Of a stretch of DNA of 64,000 nucleotides, positions 1 through 10,174 are shown piece by piece (position 1 is the first letter of the stretch; every line of letters starts with the position of its first letter). The notes beneath the pieces were generated by a model. The model ran no database searches. It was not told the origin of the DNA and saw only the letters and a list, made by a program, of their open reading frames with translations. The translations under genes and the position numbers were made by a program. The DNA is taken from NCBI GenBank assembly GCA_033816765.1, contig CM066297.1:1854573-1918572 (forward strand). Reading direction: 5' to 3'. The DNA comes from Nothopassalora personata (lineage: Eukaryota; Ascomycota; Dothideomycetes; Mycosphaerellales; Mycosphaerellaceae).

Positions 1-2
1 AA

Positions 3-1802
3 GCTGTGAAGAAGCTGAGCAAGAACCAGCAACGAATCAATGGCCGCGCTACCAACGTCAATGAAGCGGAGGAGCAATCACTGGTGCCTAAATCGCAGCG
101 GCCTACGAGCAGAAAGCCACCCGTCTTCGGATCCAAAGTGGATCGCATCACAGAAGCTCGCAACGATGTTCTCGAAATCGCCGACACGATCGAGGCACGC
201 CGTGCTGCTCCAAGTCGCAACGTTGGCAAGGAGTCCGCTATTTTTGTGACATTCGCCAGCCAACAAGCTGCACACATTGCTTTCCAGGAGATCTCATTCC
301 AGCCCAGGATTCCACTCCAAGATCGCTTCCTCGCAGTCCAACCAGGGGAGATATTGTGGAAGAACGTCCAATTGCCTGTGGCTGTTAGAATCTCGAGGTC
401 ATCTTTGGCATTGGCCTTTGTGATAGCATTCACGATATTCTTCTCTATCCCGGTCGGTATACTTGGTACATGGAGCAACGTTGCAAAGCTCGCCGACGAA
501 GTGAAGTGGCTCGAGTGGCTGAACAATCTGCCAGATTGGGTGCTCAGTCTGCTTACTGGTCTGATACCACCTGCTCTCACCAGCTGGTTCGTCTCATATG
601 TGCCAAAGCTGTTTCGACATATCGCAAAGCTGTCTGGTGAGCCGACCGTGCCACAAGCTGAGCTCAAGACGCAAGCATGGAACTTCGTGTTCCAAGTCTT
701 CCAAGTGTTCTTGGTCACTACGATTTCCTCAGGAGCAGCCTCTGTGGTCCAGAGAATTGCACAGCATCCAGATCAGGCGCCTACGCTGCTAGCCGAAAAT
801 CTGCCAACGGCCTCGAACTTCTACCTGACATATTTCATCCTGCAAGGCTTGGCCAGTCCTGCCTCAAACATTCTGGACTATACCGAGACGCTCGAATACC
901 TTTTCTATGAGCATTACTGGGACAAGACGCCTCGTGAGAAATTTCAAACCTACGCTCAGATGCGAGGCACGCCGTGGGGAGCATGGTTCCCGAAGTTCAC
1001 CAACTTTTTCGTGATCGCAGTTGCGTATGCTTGCATCCAGCCTATGATCATTGGCTTTGCAGCTATCGGCCTGTTCTTGTACTACAACACGTATCGATAT
1101 AGCCTGCTTTATGTCCGGCAGACTAAGATAGATACCAAAGGCGAAGCATACAAACGTGCACTACAGCAGATGCCGACTGGTTTGTACTTGGCAGAGCTAT
1201 GTCTGATCGGCTTGATGGGCGCACGTGGGGCAGTAGTGCAGACTGCTCTCATGATTACGTTGCTTGTGATTACGGCACTAGCGAACCTCGCCCTTGACAG
1301 AATGCTGAAGCCACTTGAGCTGTACTTGGGAGTCGACAAGTGGCAGGAGCAGGAGGTCCCTCTTCTTGCCGAGCAAGATGGAATTGATCCGAACGACCAA
1401 GCAGCTCTGCATGCAGCATCTCATGGCCGTCGTCTGAGACTGAACATCCTCCCCAATCCGGCGCCACGCAAACTCAGCGACCTTTTTGACTCGATCGTCA
1501 ATGCTGCCCGCGATAAAGTACAGGTGTGGCTTGACGAGCCTGGTCCTCGCGACGGTGCCTCAGCGCAGCTGAGTGAAGCCGACATAGACAAAGCATACAT
1601 TGCACCAGCGTTCACATCAAAGACACCGAAGCTTTGGATACCGAGAGACACACTGGGAATCTCGAAGCAAGAGATCCAGCAGAACGACGCCGTCGGCCTT
1701 TCTACGACTGATGATGCAGCGGAAGTGGACGAGAATGGCAGGCTACACTGGAACCACAATTTCGAAGATGTGCCGATCTTCTCAGAGCCCAAGGTGTTCT
1801 GA
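3..1802 (+). CDS. CSC1/OSCA/TMEM63-type cation channel, 3' part
   Basis: The reading frame is open from the window edge, so the 5' end of the gene lies outside. The visible ~598 residues begin in the cytosolic (PHM7_cyt-like) region, seen as FVTFASQQAAHIAFQ and a VQPGEILWKNVQ stretch. A long 7TM_GSTM/RSN1-type membrane block follows from about residue 125 to 440, with several hydrophobic helices. A polar tail ends in DVPIFSEPKVF. This order is that of fungal phosphate-metabolism protein 7/CSC1 proteins, which are hyperosmolality- or mechanically gated Ca2+-permeable channels of the plasma membrane. No intron is needed in the visible part. Channel function is inferred from the family; nothing here separates the several fungal paralogues. 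Confidence 0.9.
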   Translation, partial: AVKKLSKNQQRINGRATNVNEAEEQSLVPKSQRPTSRKPPVFGSKVDRITEARNDVLEIADTIEARRAAPSRNVGKESAIFVTFASQQAAHIAFQEISFQPRIPLQDRFLAVQPGEILWKNVQLPVAVRISRSSLALAFVIAFTIFFSIPVGILGTWSNVAKLADEVKWLEWLNNLPDWVLSLLTGLIPPALTSWFVSYVPKLFRHIAKLSGEPTVPQAELKTQAWNFVFQVFQVFLVTTISSGAASVVQRIAQHPDQAPTLLAENLPTASNFYLTYFILQGLASPASNILDYTETLEYLFYEHYWDKTPREKFQTYAQMRGTPWGAWFPKFTNFFVIAVAYACIQPMIIGFAAIGLFLYYNTYRYSLLYVRQTKIDTKGEAYKRALQQMPTGLYLAELCLIGLMGARGAVVQTALMITLLVITALANLALDRMLKPLELYLGVDKWQEQEVPLLAEQDGIDPNDQAALHAASHGRRLRLNILPNPAPRKLSDLFDSIVNAARDKVQVWLDEPGPRDGASAQLSEADIDKAYIAPAFTSKTPKLWIPRDTLGISKQEIQQNDAVGLSTTDDAAEVDENGRLHWNHNFEDVPIFSEPKVF

Positions 1803-2326
1803 GTGCACGTTAAACTATGCTGGGGTATGCGAATCCAAAGCTCTTCTGCGCGACCGAGGAATTAAAGCAGGTTTTCAAGCACAACGGTTGTAACAGAAAC
1901 TGACGACAGTATGTAAAATACAGCATTCCGACCGAATCAGAATGAGGAAAAGGGACAGATGACATGACTCTGATATGACTGCACTGAATCTCTTATAGCG
2001 TGTCGTCTGCACGATAGTCGAGCCGCAGCGTGATACAGCATGGATGATCGTGGCTCATACTGGAGGCGCACGGACTGCGGGGCTGTTTGTTTCGTCGTTG
2101 ACGTGCCAATCTCCCCAAACTCTAAACTTCAATGTTGACGGCGGGCAACAACGACTCGGCATACCGACGCCTATCGATCACATGACATTGTGCAAGAACT
2201 TGACGTCAAAGTCCAGACTGAGCCTGCCCGTCACGCCCGTGTCTCTGACCTTACCTCACAAGACAGATGATTGACAGCCACACACATTGCATGGCGAAAC
2301 ATCACCCAACTTGAAGCAGGCGCCTC
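1803..2326. other. Intergenic, upstream of GH3 glucosidase
   Basis: About 520 bp between the channel gene and the start of the beta-glucosidase. It should hold the 3' end of the former and the promoter of the latter. I see no coding potential, repeat or RNA gene. Confidence 0.5.
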
Positions 2327-4935
2327 ATGGACGAGAAAGAGGCCGCGGCGGTCACCACTGAGAAGTCGGTTCTACTACTACGCGCACACGAGACAATTGC
2401 GCGTTCGAGATTCACCCTTTTCTGCAAGAAGCACAAGCTCTTCTGCGGCATCATGGTCACAGCAATTCTGCTCCTGCCGCTGCTCGGTCTGCTGGCATTG
2501 ATACCTGGGCATGCCAGAGGAGATTATACGAGCCCGGTTATCTATCCTTCACGTAAGTATGCGAAAATCGTCAGTGGCCGGGTGGCACTTCGATGAGAAG
2601 ATGTTGTGCTGACGTGGCGATAGCGCAAGGATATGGCGCTGGCAACTGGTCCGTAGCGTATGAGAAAGCGCATACGATGGTCACTAAGATGACGCTCGAG
2701 GAAATGAACAATATCACGATCGGCTATTCTACTGAGCATACTGGATGTGTCGGCCTTTCCGGTTCTGCTCCCAGTGTCGGCTTTCCTGGATTTTGCTTGC
2801 ATGACGCCGGCAACGGGGTGCGAGATACTGATGGCGTGAATGCGTACGCTTCTGGCATCCACATCGGAGCATCTTGGAACGCATCACTGGCTTACCAGCG
2901 AGCTGTTTTCATGGGTGCAGAGTTCAAGAAGAAAGGCGTGAATGTCGCGCTCGGACCTGTCGTGGGCCCCATCGGTCGCACTGCAAGTGGTGGTCGTAAT
3001 TGGGAGGGGTTCGCTGCAGATGCGTACCTAGATGGCATCATGGGAGCACAGTCTGTTCGTGGGCTGCAAGAAAATGTGATCGCTAGTGTGAAGCACTTTG
3101 TGGCCAATGAGCAGGAGACAAATCGGAACCCCATCTCGGACGACGACGGAGTAATTGCTTCTTCGAGCTCGAATCTGGATGACCGAACGATGCACGAGCT
3201 GTACTTGTGGCCATTTCAGGACACACTCTATGCTGGAGCTGGCTGCGTTATGTGCGGCTACAATCGCATCAACAACACGTATGCTTGTGAGAATTCAAAG
3301 GCGGTCAATGGGCTTCTCAAAGGCGAGCTCAACTTTCAGGGCTTCGTGGTTAGCGATTGGGCTGCACAACACAGTGACATCGCATCCGCGAACGGCGGCC
3401 TGGATATGGCAATGCCAACCACGACTTTCTGGAACGATGGCTTCCTGGCGAAAGCCGTGAACGACGAGACTCTGAACAGAACAAGGCTGGTGGACATGGC
3501 GGCTCGGATTGTTGCTACTTGGTACCAGTTCGGCCAAGATAGCCCGGACTTCCCGAAGACTGGTGTTGGGATGCCGCCAGATCTTTTGAAGCCTCACGAC
3601 TATGTTGATGCCAAAGACCCGGCCTCGAAGCTGTCACTGCTCCAGCAGGCCATTGAAGGTCATGTGCTGGTGAAGAACGACAACAATGTTCTGCCACTGA
3701 AGAAGCCGAAGGTTCTGTCAGTCTTTGGCTACGATGCTCCTGTGCAGGTACACTACATGCCAGGCGATGCGGACTGGGCCCAGAACAGAGAAATGCTTGG
3801 TCTCCAGCAACCACAGGAACAGCAGCTTGCTGCCAACGAGCCGATGGACAATGCGCCGCAGACCGCCATGGGCGTACTTATTGTTGGCGGTGGCTCCGGC
3901 TCAAACACACCGGCATATATCAGCAGTCCTTACGATGCACTTCAGTCGAGAGCGTACGACGACGATACGGCGCTCTTCTATGACTTCTCGTCACTTGAGC
4001 CAAGCGTGGTTGCTGCGTCTGATGCATGCCTCGTATTCATCAACGCTTACGCTTCCGAAGCATGGGATCGTCCTGGCCTCGCTGACGATGATTCTGATAA
4101 CCTCGTGAATAGCATTGCTCGTCAATGCAACAATACGATAGTGGTCATTCACAACGCTGGCATCAGATTGGTCGATGGCTTCATTGATCACCCAAATGTT
4201 ACAGCGGTCATGTTCGCACACCTTCCCGGCCAAGACGCCGGTCGGTCTGTGGTACAGCTCCTCTATGGCGATGCATCGCCCTCTGGAAGGCTCCCATACA
4301 CAGTCGCCAAGAAAGCATCCGACTACGGCAAGCTCCAGAAGCCATGCGAGGACGATTCTCGCTCGCCGCAGTGCGATTTCACCGAGGGCGTCAACATCGA
4401 TTATCGCAGCTTCCTTGCCCGAAATATTGAACCTCGATTCGCCTTCGGCTATGGACTCACATACACGTCTTTCGAGTACTCATCCCTCAAGATCAATCTC
4501 AACGCTACATCGACAGCCAACGCCGTCAGCACCGCAGGTGTATACACAATCGGCACCACCAACCAAAACGCCGATAGGAACGACGTTGGAGTTGGAGGAC
4601 TATCGTCATTGTTCGAGAGTATGGGCAGTATCACCGCCACCATCCATAATAACGGAACTGTCGTTGCTGCAGAAGTCGCACAGCTGTACTTGCAGATCCC
4701 GGTCCCTGACGATGCGAAGAAGGGCATGGAGAATACGAGAGTGCTCAGAGGCTTCGGCAAGGTTATGTTGAGTCCCGGAGACGCTGCGGATGTGACATTT
4801 GACTTGCGGAGAAAGGACGTCAGTTATTGGGACGTCGGAAACCAGACCTGGATAACGCCGAGTGGGATGTACCAAGTGTACATTGGGAAGAGTGTACTGG
4901 ATACGCCGCTTGTGGGGAACTTTCAATTGTATTGA
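2327..4935 (+). CDS. Membrane-anchored GH3 beta-glucosidase
   Basis: Two exons, 2327..2552 and 2624..4935, give an 845-residue protein. The 71-bp intron (GTAAGT...GATAG) joins the codons so that the conserved GH3 start PQGYGAGNWSVAYEKA reads through. Residues 1-40 are a charged cytosolic tail. Residues ~41-62 (MVTAILLLPLLGLLAL) form one transmembrane anchor, so this is a type II protein rather than a freely secreted enzyme. The GH3 N-domain follows, with LHDAGNGVR, the KHFVANEQE motif and the nucleophile motif FVVSDW (Asp about residue 320). The C-domain and fibronectin-III-like end (RVLRGFGKVML) complete it. Known role: hydrolysis of terminal beta-glucosyl residues of cellobiose or glucans. 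Cell-wall-facing location is inferred from the anchor. The similar length to family members suggests an intact gene. Confidence 0.93.
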
Positions 4936-5330
4936 TGATATGCGACAAAGACAACTCGGTGCTCATGACGTCATGCGGAAAGGCATTACTTTTGGCCTAT
5001 GATAAGATAAGATGGCAGACTAGGTAGTAGAAGCTGAACGTAACATCATACTAGTCAACGATACTCATACGACCTTCCAACTGAGTAGGCCACCCGCAAA
5101 CCAGCCACGAAATCTGCATGATGTCACCCTGGTCGCCTGAAGTCGGACATGAAGGGCAAAGAAACGTGATCACGGTTGTCGTGATCGTCACCCAGTACAA
5201 TCGTAACTAGATCTCTCCTCCCATCCTCTAGATCTCAACACCGTTTCACACCTGACTTCTGCTTTCCAGCTGACGTATCATCACCGCTCAGCGCCCATCC
5301 AATACGGCTCGCAGACTTCCCGGAATTCGT
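4936..5330. other. Intergenic, no gene seen
   Basis: About 395 bp between two convergent genes. A perfect palindrome CGTGATCACG lies near 5165, followed by a second partial copy. Nothing else is recognisable. Confidence 0.4.
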
Positions 5331-5955
5331 CTAAAGCAGAGCCACAGCAGCTATTCCAGCACCAAGCAGACCGCCAGCCGCATAAGGTATTTTAGTCGCC
5401 ATTGCTCCGTTGGTTACCAAGGCCCTTTCAGCGACTGGCTTGGTTATCACGGCCCTGCCAGTGACTGGCTTGGTTATTATCACGGCCCTGCCAGCTTTTG
5501 ACTTGGTTGTCATGGCCTTGCCTTTCCCGCCCTCGCTAGCGGCTGGCTTGTTTCCCCCGGCCTCGCTAGCGACTCGCTTGGTTATCACGGCCCTGTCAGT
5601 GACTGGCTTGGTTATTATGGCCCTACCAGCGATATCCACAGTCTCCCTTTCGCGCCAGGCCTCCGGCACTGGAGGCCCACCAGCACCACCTGGAACCTCC
5701 GTCACAAGACTGCCACCGAATGGAGTGCCGGGCTCGTCGCCCGTCGAAGTAATGGTGCTAGTCCCGTTGCCGGCGCCGCCGGGGATCTGTGACGTGTCAG
5801 CCAATGGATGATTTTGATGGAGGTGGGTGTTGTGGACATACCTGGGTGGGTGTTGGCTCTGCGGCGCTGGCGAGGTCGCGTTTACGTGTCTTGGTATTGA
5901 TCTCCTGGGCTGCGGCCAGGACGAGCGGGAGGAGAAGTGCTCGTGAGAAAAGCAT
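5331..5955 (-). CDS. Small secreted, probably GPI-anchored tandem-repeat protein
   Basis: Exons 5955..5842 and 5786..5331 are joined over a 55-bp intron (GTATGT...CACAG, phase 0), giving 189 residues. The spliced start is a good signal peptide (MLFSRALLLPLVLAAAQ), which appears only with this exon, so I prefer it to the longer unspliced frame starting at 5993. A KTRKR dibasic site follows and could be cut by Kex2. The mature part is Gly/Pro/Thr-rich and then consists of degenerate 10-12-residue repeats built on RAVITKPVT. The end (AAGGLLGAGIAAVALL) is a hydrophobic tail as in GPI signals. I recognise no domain; surface or effector-like roles are only guesses. Low complexity makes a homology search uninformative. 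Confidence 0.65.
5420..5640. repeat. Internal ~30-bp coding tandem repeat
   Basis: On the plus strand the motif ACTGGCTTGGTTATCACGG recurs with one- to few-base changes near 5430, 5460, 5570 and 5600. A longer insert separates the two pairs. The repeats encode the RAVITKPV units of the secreted protein on the minus strand. Copies within a pair are more alike than between pairs, suggesting recent slippage or unequal crossing-over. Confidence 0.7.
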
Positions 5956-6511
5956 CTTGAAGACCGTCGTTGGTGTTCGTGGTCGAGTTTCACTGGTCGT
6001 GCGGGTCGTGGAGGTAGTGAGGTTATAGAGTCCTATAGATCCTCAAAGACTGATGCAGTCGTAGTAGTGAGGGTCACAAGCCCGACTTATATACAAACAA
6101 GAGACGTCAAACAGACGCTGTCGAGCTGAGCAAGCCATCGTCAATGATCACTTCTTGGGCGGCTCGTACGTGTCCGAAGGATGACACCTGGTCAGCATGT
6201 TATGCACAGCAAGAGCTAAGTCCGTGCGCCAAGTGGAGCAAAAGGTGCTCACCCTTCGACATAGTCTCTCTTACTCTCACACCGACTTCGCTGGCCCCTG
6301 CTGCTGTTATCGATCGCTGTTGTAGTGAGGTACAGCCTAGCCAAAGCAGTCTTGTTCCTTACTGGCTATTGCTGTCGGCATTGCTACTTGTTCCGCTATC
6401 GCCGCCGCCATTGCTAAGTGCAGAAACCTTCGGCCCCTTGGAACTAGAAGAAGTTAGGCCTCATAATGTAAACATTGACGAAATCGTGAACCTAGCTCTA
6501 GCTAGCGCATA
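5956..6511. other. Upstream region of the repeat protein, gene-free
   Basis: Contains the promoter side of the minus-strand secreted protein. A 130-codon plus-strand frame at 6144-6536 has no recognisable protein features, and I do not call it a gene. Confidence 0.4.
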
Positions 6512-6557
6512 TGTCGTGATCTACCTGTCTGCTTAGCAGTGTTATTCTGTATAAACA
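6512..6557 (+). repeat. Outlying copy of the ~42-nt TGTCGCGATCTAC repeat
   Basis: The sequence starts TGTCGTGATCTACCTGTC and continues GCTTAGCAGTGTTAT, matching the units clustered about 800 bp further on apart from a few substitutions and a short insertion. It is the leftmost member I can find. Confidence 0.6.
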
Positions 6558-7297
6558 CTACTAACCGCCGCGATCAAAGCGTGCATAGACTGCAGCCTGA
6601 TTAAAGCTTAGACCCTCGCCTATCCTTGCATCACCTACTAGAGGCATTGCTTCGTCCATAAACTTACTTCCAACGCATTGCCGATGGATTCTGCAATGAT
6701 GATGCCATGTCGCCCTTACCGCCACTCTTCGACAAGTGACTTGCTCTGTGCCAAGGCAACTGGGTCAAGCGACGGAAGTCTTCGGTTATGCATGTGACGG
6801 AAAGAATCCGTCACACTGTGCTCGCGTCTTGGGCTTGCTTGTATCGTTCCTCTAAGTCTCGCGGCTCCGCATGGTGCCGCGCAACGACGAGATTCGAATG
6901 CAAACCCCGCCTGGTCAAGGCATGACTACGCACGCGGTGCATTCAGTAGGGTCCAAATCCGTTGATGGCTTGTAGCCCTTGCCTGGATTCTTGTGGTGGA
7001 AGTCCGCAATAGCATCTTTGCATCTTAACAATACGTCTGCTCTTTCTTCCATAACGTCTCCTCCTTTTCATCGTACAATATGATCTAATCCTCCACGTCT
7101 ACTTCTTCGTCGAGTCGATGACGTCCTGCGATTCCCAATGCTTGTCTACCTTCGGCGCTAATGTTCGGGCGAGCATGTTAGTTGCCGAAGTGATGTTCGG
7201 CATCGTTTTATTCACGTGCTAGTGTGCCTTGATCGTGCTTCGCGTATTTAGCTGGTGCGTAGGTGATTGCTGCGATAGTTGCAAACTTTCCTGGGGC
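6558..7297. other. Gene-poor region between repeat copies
   Basis: About 740 bp without a plausible gene on either strand. Because repeat units lie on both sides, it may be the body of a degenerate mobile element. I could not find transposase or reverse-transcriptase motifs. Confidence 0.35.
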
Positions 7298-7633
7298 TGC
7301 CGCGACTCACCGACATACTTAGCAGTGTCATATGCACACTGCTGCTAGTGTCGCGATCTACGGGCTTGCTTAGCAGTGCTATATAGACACTACTACTGTT
7401 CCCACGCAGCACCGTGTCGCGATCGCAGCAACGTGTCGCGATCTACCGGCCTGCTCAGTAGTGTTATATGAATACTGCTGCTAGTGTCGGGATCTACCGG
7501 CTTACTTGGCAGTGCCACATACACACTCAGCACACTACTACTGTTCCCACGCAGCACCGTGTCGCGATCCAGCGGCCTGCTTAGCAATGTCAGATGCACA
7601 CTGCTGCCAGGAAGTAGTGTCGCGATCAACCGG
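7298..7633 (+). repeat. Cluster of five to six ~42-nt repeats
   Basis: Units start at about 7298, 7349, 7434, 7485, 7560 and, partial, 7618. The shared pattern is TGTCGCGATCTACCGGC, then TGCTTAGCAGTGT, then a T/A-rich centre and ACAC. The second half is a near-palindrome (CAGTGTCATATGCACACTG). A 34-bp block beginning TACTACTGTTCCCACGCAGC is repeated without change at 7391 and 7536, which points to recent segmental duplication within the array. Confidence 0.75.
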
Positions 7634-7927
7634 AGCGCGTTGCGCAACGCAGTGCCGACACTAAGATCCCCTAGCATCTTTCACCGCCAGCCGTGGGAGG
7701 GGAAGCTCACAGAGGTAGGGGCCCCCGATATGCCCTCCCCGACGCGCAAGGGCGACGGCGTTGCCATGTTGCTGCTCAAATCCAGCTTGTAGCCGTTGCC
7801 ACAGTCGGTATAGCGCAAGTTCTAGTTGTTTCCAGAATACAGACCACCGCCTCTAGGGCGGTTCTTTTTGTAATGGTATAAGATGACTAAGCCCAAAAAT
7901 ATAGTGCTGACCCTTATAATGACTTTA

Positions 7928-8015
7928 TAGTAGCAGAAAATCCGAGTACGTCGTATATCCTACGTCCGTCTAGAGGATAGCTTAGAGAGGGCTCCTAAGC
8001 TATTTTCTGCTATTA
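7928..8015. repeat. Nested inverted repeat (palindromic element)
   Basis: The outer arms TAGTAGCAGAAAAT (7928-7941) and ATTTTCTGCTATTA (8002-8015) match at 13 of 14 positions. Inside, ATAGCTTAG (7977-7985) and CTAAGCTAT (7995-8003) are perfect inverse complements. The stretch is richer in TA and poorer in CA/TG than its surroundings. It resembles a miniature inverted-repeat element or transposon end; no element name can be assigned. Confidence 0.5.
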
Positions 8016-8100
8016 ATCATAATTATTATCGCACGTGACGCTTTCATAACCGTCATGCACAATTCACGACGTCATTTAATCTGCCCTCTGCCCGACAGCG

Positions 8101-8142
8101 GTGTGCATGTAACACTACCAAGTAGGCTAATAAATCGCGACA
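8101..8142 (-). repeat. Inverted copy of the ~42-nt repeat
   Basis: The reverse complement starts TGTCGCGATTTATTAGCCTA and ends GTGTTACATGCACAC. It aligns along its length with the unit at 7434-7475. It is the only unit in the opposite orientation and lies about 470 bp beyond the direct cluster, as expected if the units are subterminal repeats of a decayed transposon. Confidence 0.6.
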
Positions 8143-8318
8143 AGTCGTTAGTACATTGCCGAGTACATAGGCTGGTGAAACGGGGCACACCGCCAAGCAG
8201 GCGGGAGCATAGACCAGCTCGGAAAGCTTGCCGAGCCTAGGCAAGCTCGAGAGAACACCGAGAACGAGGCGTGTCTCCAACCACACGTCTTACCACCGCC
8301 GTCAAGCACCTCTCCAAG

Positions 8319-9491
8319 ATGTCAGACCATGTCCATGACCGTGGCAGATCACCTGTCCCCTCCCAAAGCTTCAACTATCCATGGGCAGCAGCACCAGACA
8401 TAATCCGCTCCAACCAGAAAGACGCTTACTTCCAGTCTGTGCTTCTCACGCAACTCTCCTCCGTGATCCGCTCCCTTTACGGCACCCGCAGCGAGCACAA
8501 ATGGTCCAACGAAGCCTCCGTCTTCACCGAGCTCCTCTACCTCTCCCTCACCACCCTGATCGGAAACCGCACCCTAGGCGAAGAATACACCGACATCATC
8601 CAAATCGAAGACGATACCCACCGGCTCCCATCCCTGGCTCGCAGAGGTGGTTACATCCTCTCCAGCGTACTACTACCCTACATCCTCAACCGCTTCTTAC
8701 CACTCTTCCGAAGACGCCTCCGCTCCAAACTGGAAGCAACCCTAACCAAAGCCCACCGTCGCCGCGTCTCCTCCCCAACCCGCCAAAAAGCCCCGCCGAC
8801 AAAATCCGCCCAACTGCAAGAATACCTCCTCAAAAACCTCGACAGCATCACCTCCCCCGCCCCCTTCTACGCCGCTTCCCTCGCAATCTTCTACTTCAGC
8901 GGCGCCTACTACCAACTCTCCAAACGCCTCTTCGGCCTACGCTACATCTTCACCCGCAAATTGACCGAATCCGACCAGAGGGCCGGGTACGAAGTTCTCG
9001 GAGTCCTATTGATAGTCCAAATGGTCGTGCAAGGATACTTGCACTTGCAATCGACATATGAAAATTTCCACCTCCAGCCTGGACCTAGCACGCCGAACCG
9101 TTTTCAAATTGTGGACGGCGGATCAGCCGTAATCGACGAAGGCATTGAGCTCGGGGCCGAGAACCATTTCAGTACGCCGCTTCTTTTTGAAGCGCATTCG
9201 CAGGGGAATGATCCGGAGGCTATTAAGCGGAGGCTGGCGAAGGTGACGCATACGCCGATGTTGAAGGGTCATAGATATGATCTCAAGGATGGGGAAGTAA
9301 TGCCGTGGATTGAAGGGAAACAAGCAAGGAAGTGTACGCTTTGTTTGGAAGCGATGAAGGATCCGAGCGTTACGACTTGTGGCCATGTTTTTTGCTGGAC
9401 GTGTGTGACGGATTGGTTGAGGGAGCAGCCGATGTGTCCGTTGTGTCGGCAGGGGGCGCTGGTGCAGCATGTCCTGCCTTTGAGGGGGTGA
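8319..9491 (+). CDS. pex10: Peroxisome biogenesis factor 10 (RING ubiquitin ligase)
   Basis: A single exon encodes 390 residues from the ATG at 8319; the frame extends upstream but only with a GTG. The N-terminal part carries the Pex10 signature APDIIRSNQKDAYFQ, followed by the Pex2/Pex12-type membrane region with hydrophobic segments (e.g. GGYILSSVLLPYIL, APFYAASLAIFYFSGAYY). Near the C-terminus a C3HC4 RING finger has all ligands: CTLC, CGH, CWTC and CPLC. Family knowledge: Pex10, Pex2 and Pex12 form the peroxisomal membrane E3 complex that ubiquitinates the import receptor Pex5 for recycling. The length matches fungal orthologues. Identity is firm. Confidence 0.95.
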   Translation: MSDHVHDRGRSPVPSQSFNYPWAAAPDIIRSNQKDAYFQSVLLTQLSSVIRSLYGTRSEHKWSNEASVFTELLYLSLTTLIGNRTLGEEYTDIIQIEDDTHRLPSLARRGGYILSSVLLPYILNRFLPLFRRRLRSKLEATLTKAHRRRVSSPTRQKAPPTKSAQLQEYLLKNLDSITSPAPFYAASLAIFYFSGAYYQLSKRLFGLRYIFTRKLTESDQRAGYEVLGVLLIVQMVVQGYLHLQSTYENFHLQPGPSTPNRFQIVDGGSAVIDEGIELGAENHFSTPLLFEAHSQGNDPEAIKRRLAKVTHTPMLKGHRYDLKDGEVMPWIEGKQARKCTLCLEAMKDPSVTTCGHVFCWTCVTDWLREQPMCPLCRQGALVQHVLPLRG

Positions 9492-10174
9492 GGCGGCGAG
9501 GGAGTGGCACAGAAATTGAAGATGTGGTGGAAGTGCAAGTTTGACCAGAAAAGTCATATCTTCTTCACTCAATAGCCATCCCCGGCTATGAGATTCCTCA
9601 TATCCATTATCCATTATGCATTATCAATTCACCCATCCGTCCATCCTATGTCCCACATTCCCATGCGTTCAGGAACAATAACTATCTCCATCCACGCCTC
9701 CCTGGGCAGCAGATAAAAAGACCATTCACAACTCATGTATCTCTCATCATCGCACGTATGCATCATCACTCAATCCCCCACACTCCTCCCACGCGCTCTC
9801 AAAACACTCAGACCATTACTCTCGATCCTCGCCGGAGCCGTGTTCGCCCTTTGTCTTAAACCCTCGATCCTCGCCTTGATTCCAGCCATGATAGGCTGCT
9901 AGCCACTGACACCAAAGCTCGTGGGCCCTGCAGCTCCTCCGCTCGTAAGTAGATCGAATGTCCCATTAAGACCCTGCAGATGGGTCTGAAGAGACCTTCT
10001 CCTCTCGCGGGCACGTGTGCGAGTGCGGCTGTGGGATCGGCTTCGAGAGCGTTGCTGTCGGTACTTGCTATTATTACCACCGAACATTAGCTCGAGGTGT
10101 CTATTGATACGTGATGAGGAGGAGACTGCGATCGGGTCGCGATTCTCAGCCTGTTGATTGGAGGAAGAGAAGTT
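9492..10174. other. Convergent 3' region, no gene called
   Basis: About 680 bp between the ends of PEX10 and the ArfGAP gene. A short minus-strand frame at 9899-10087 is Arg/Ser-rich but has no further support. I see no other structure. Confidence 0.4.

Noticed and set aside
6144..6536. 130-codon plus-strand frame beside the repeat region
   Set aside because: No domain, no signal peptide, and its end overlaps the first ~42-nt repeat unit. Likely chance.
8381..9061. 226-codon frame rich in Pro/Arg/His overlapping PEX10
   Set aside because: Shadow of the PEX10 coding sequence in another frame.
9899..10087. Minus-strand frame with RSRSRS-type peptide downstream of the ArfGAP
   Set aside because: Short, overlaps another open frame on the same strand, and cannot be spliced to the ArfGAP in an obvious way.
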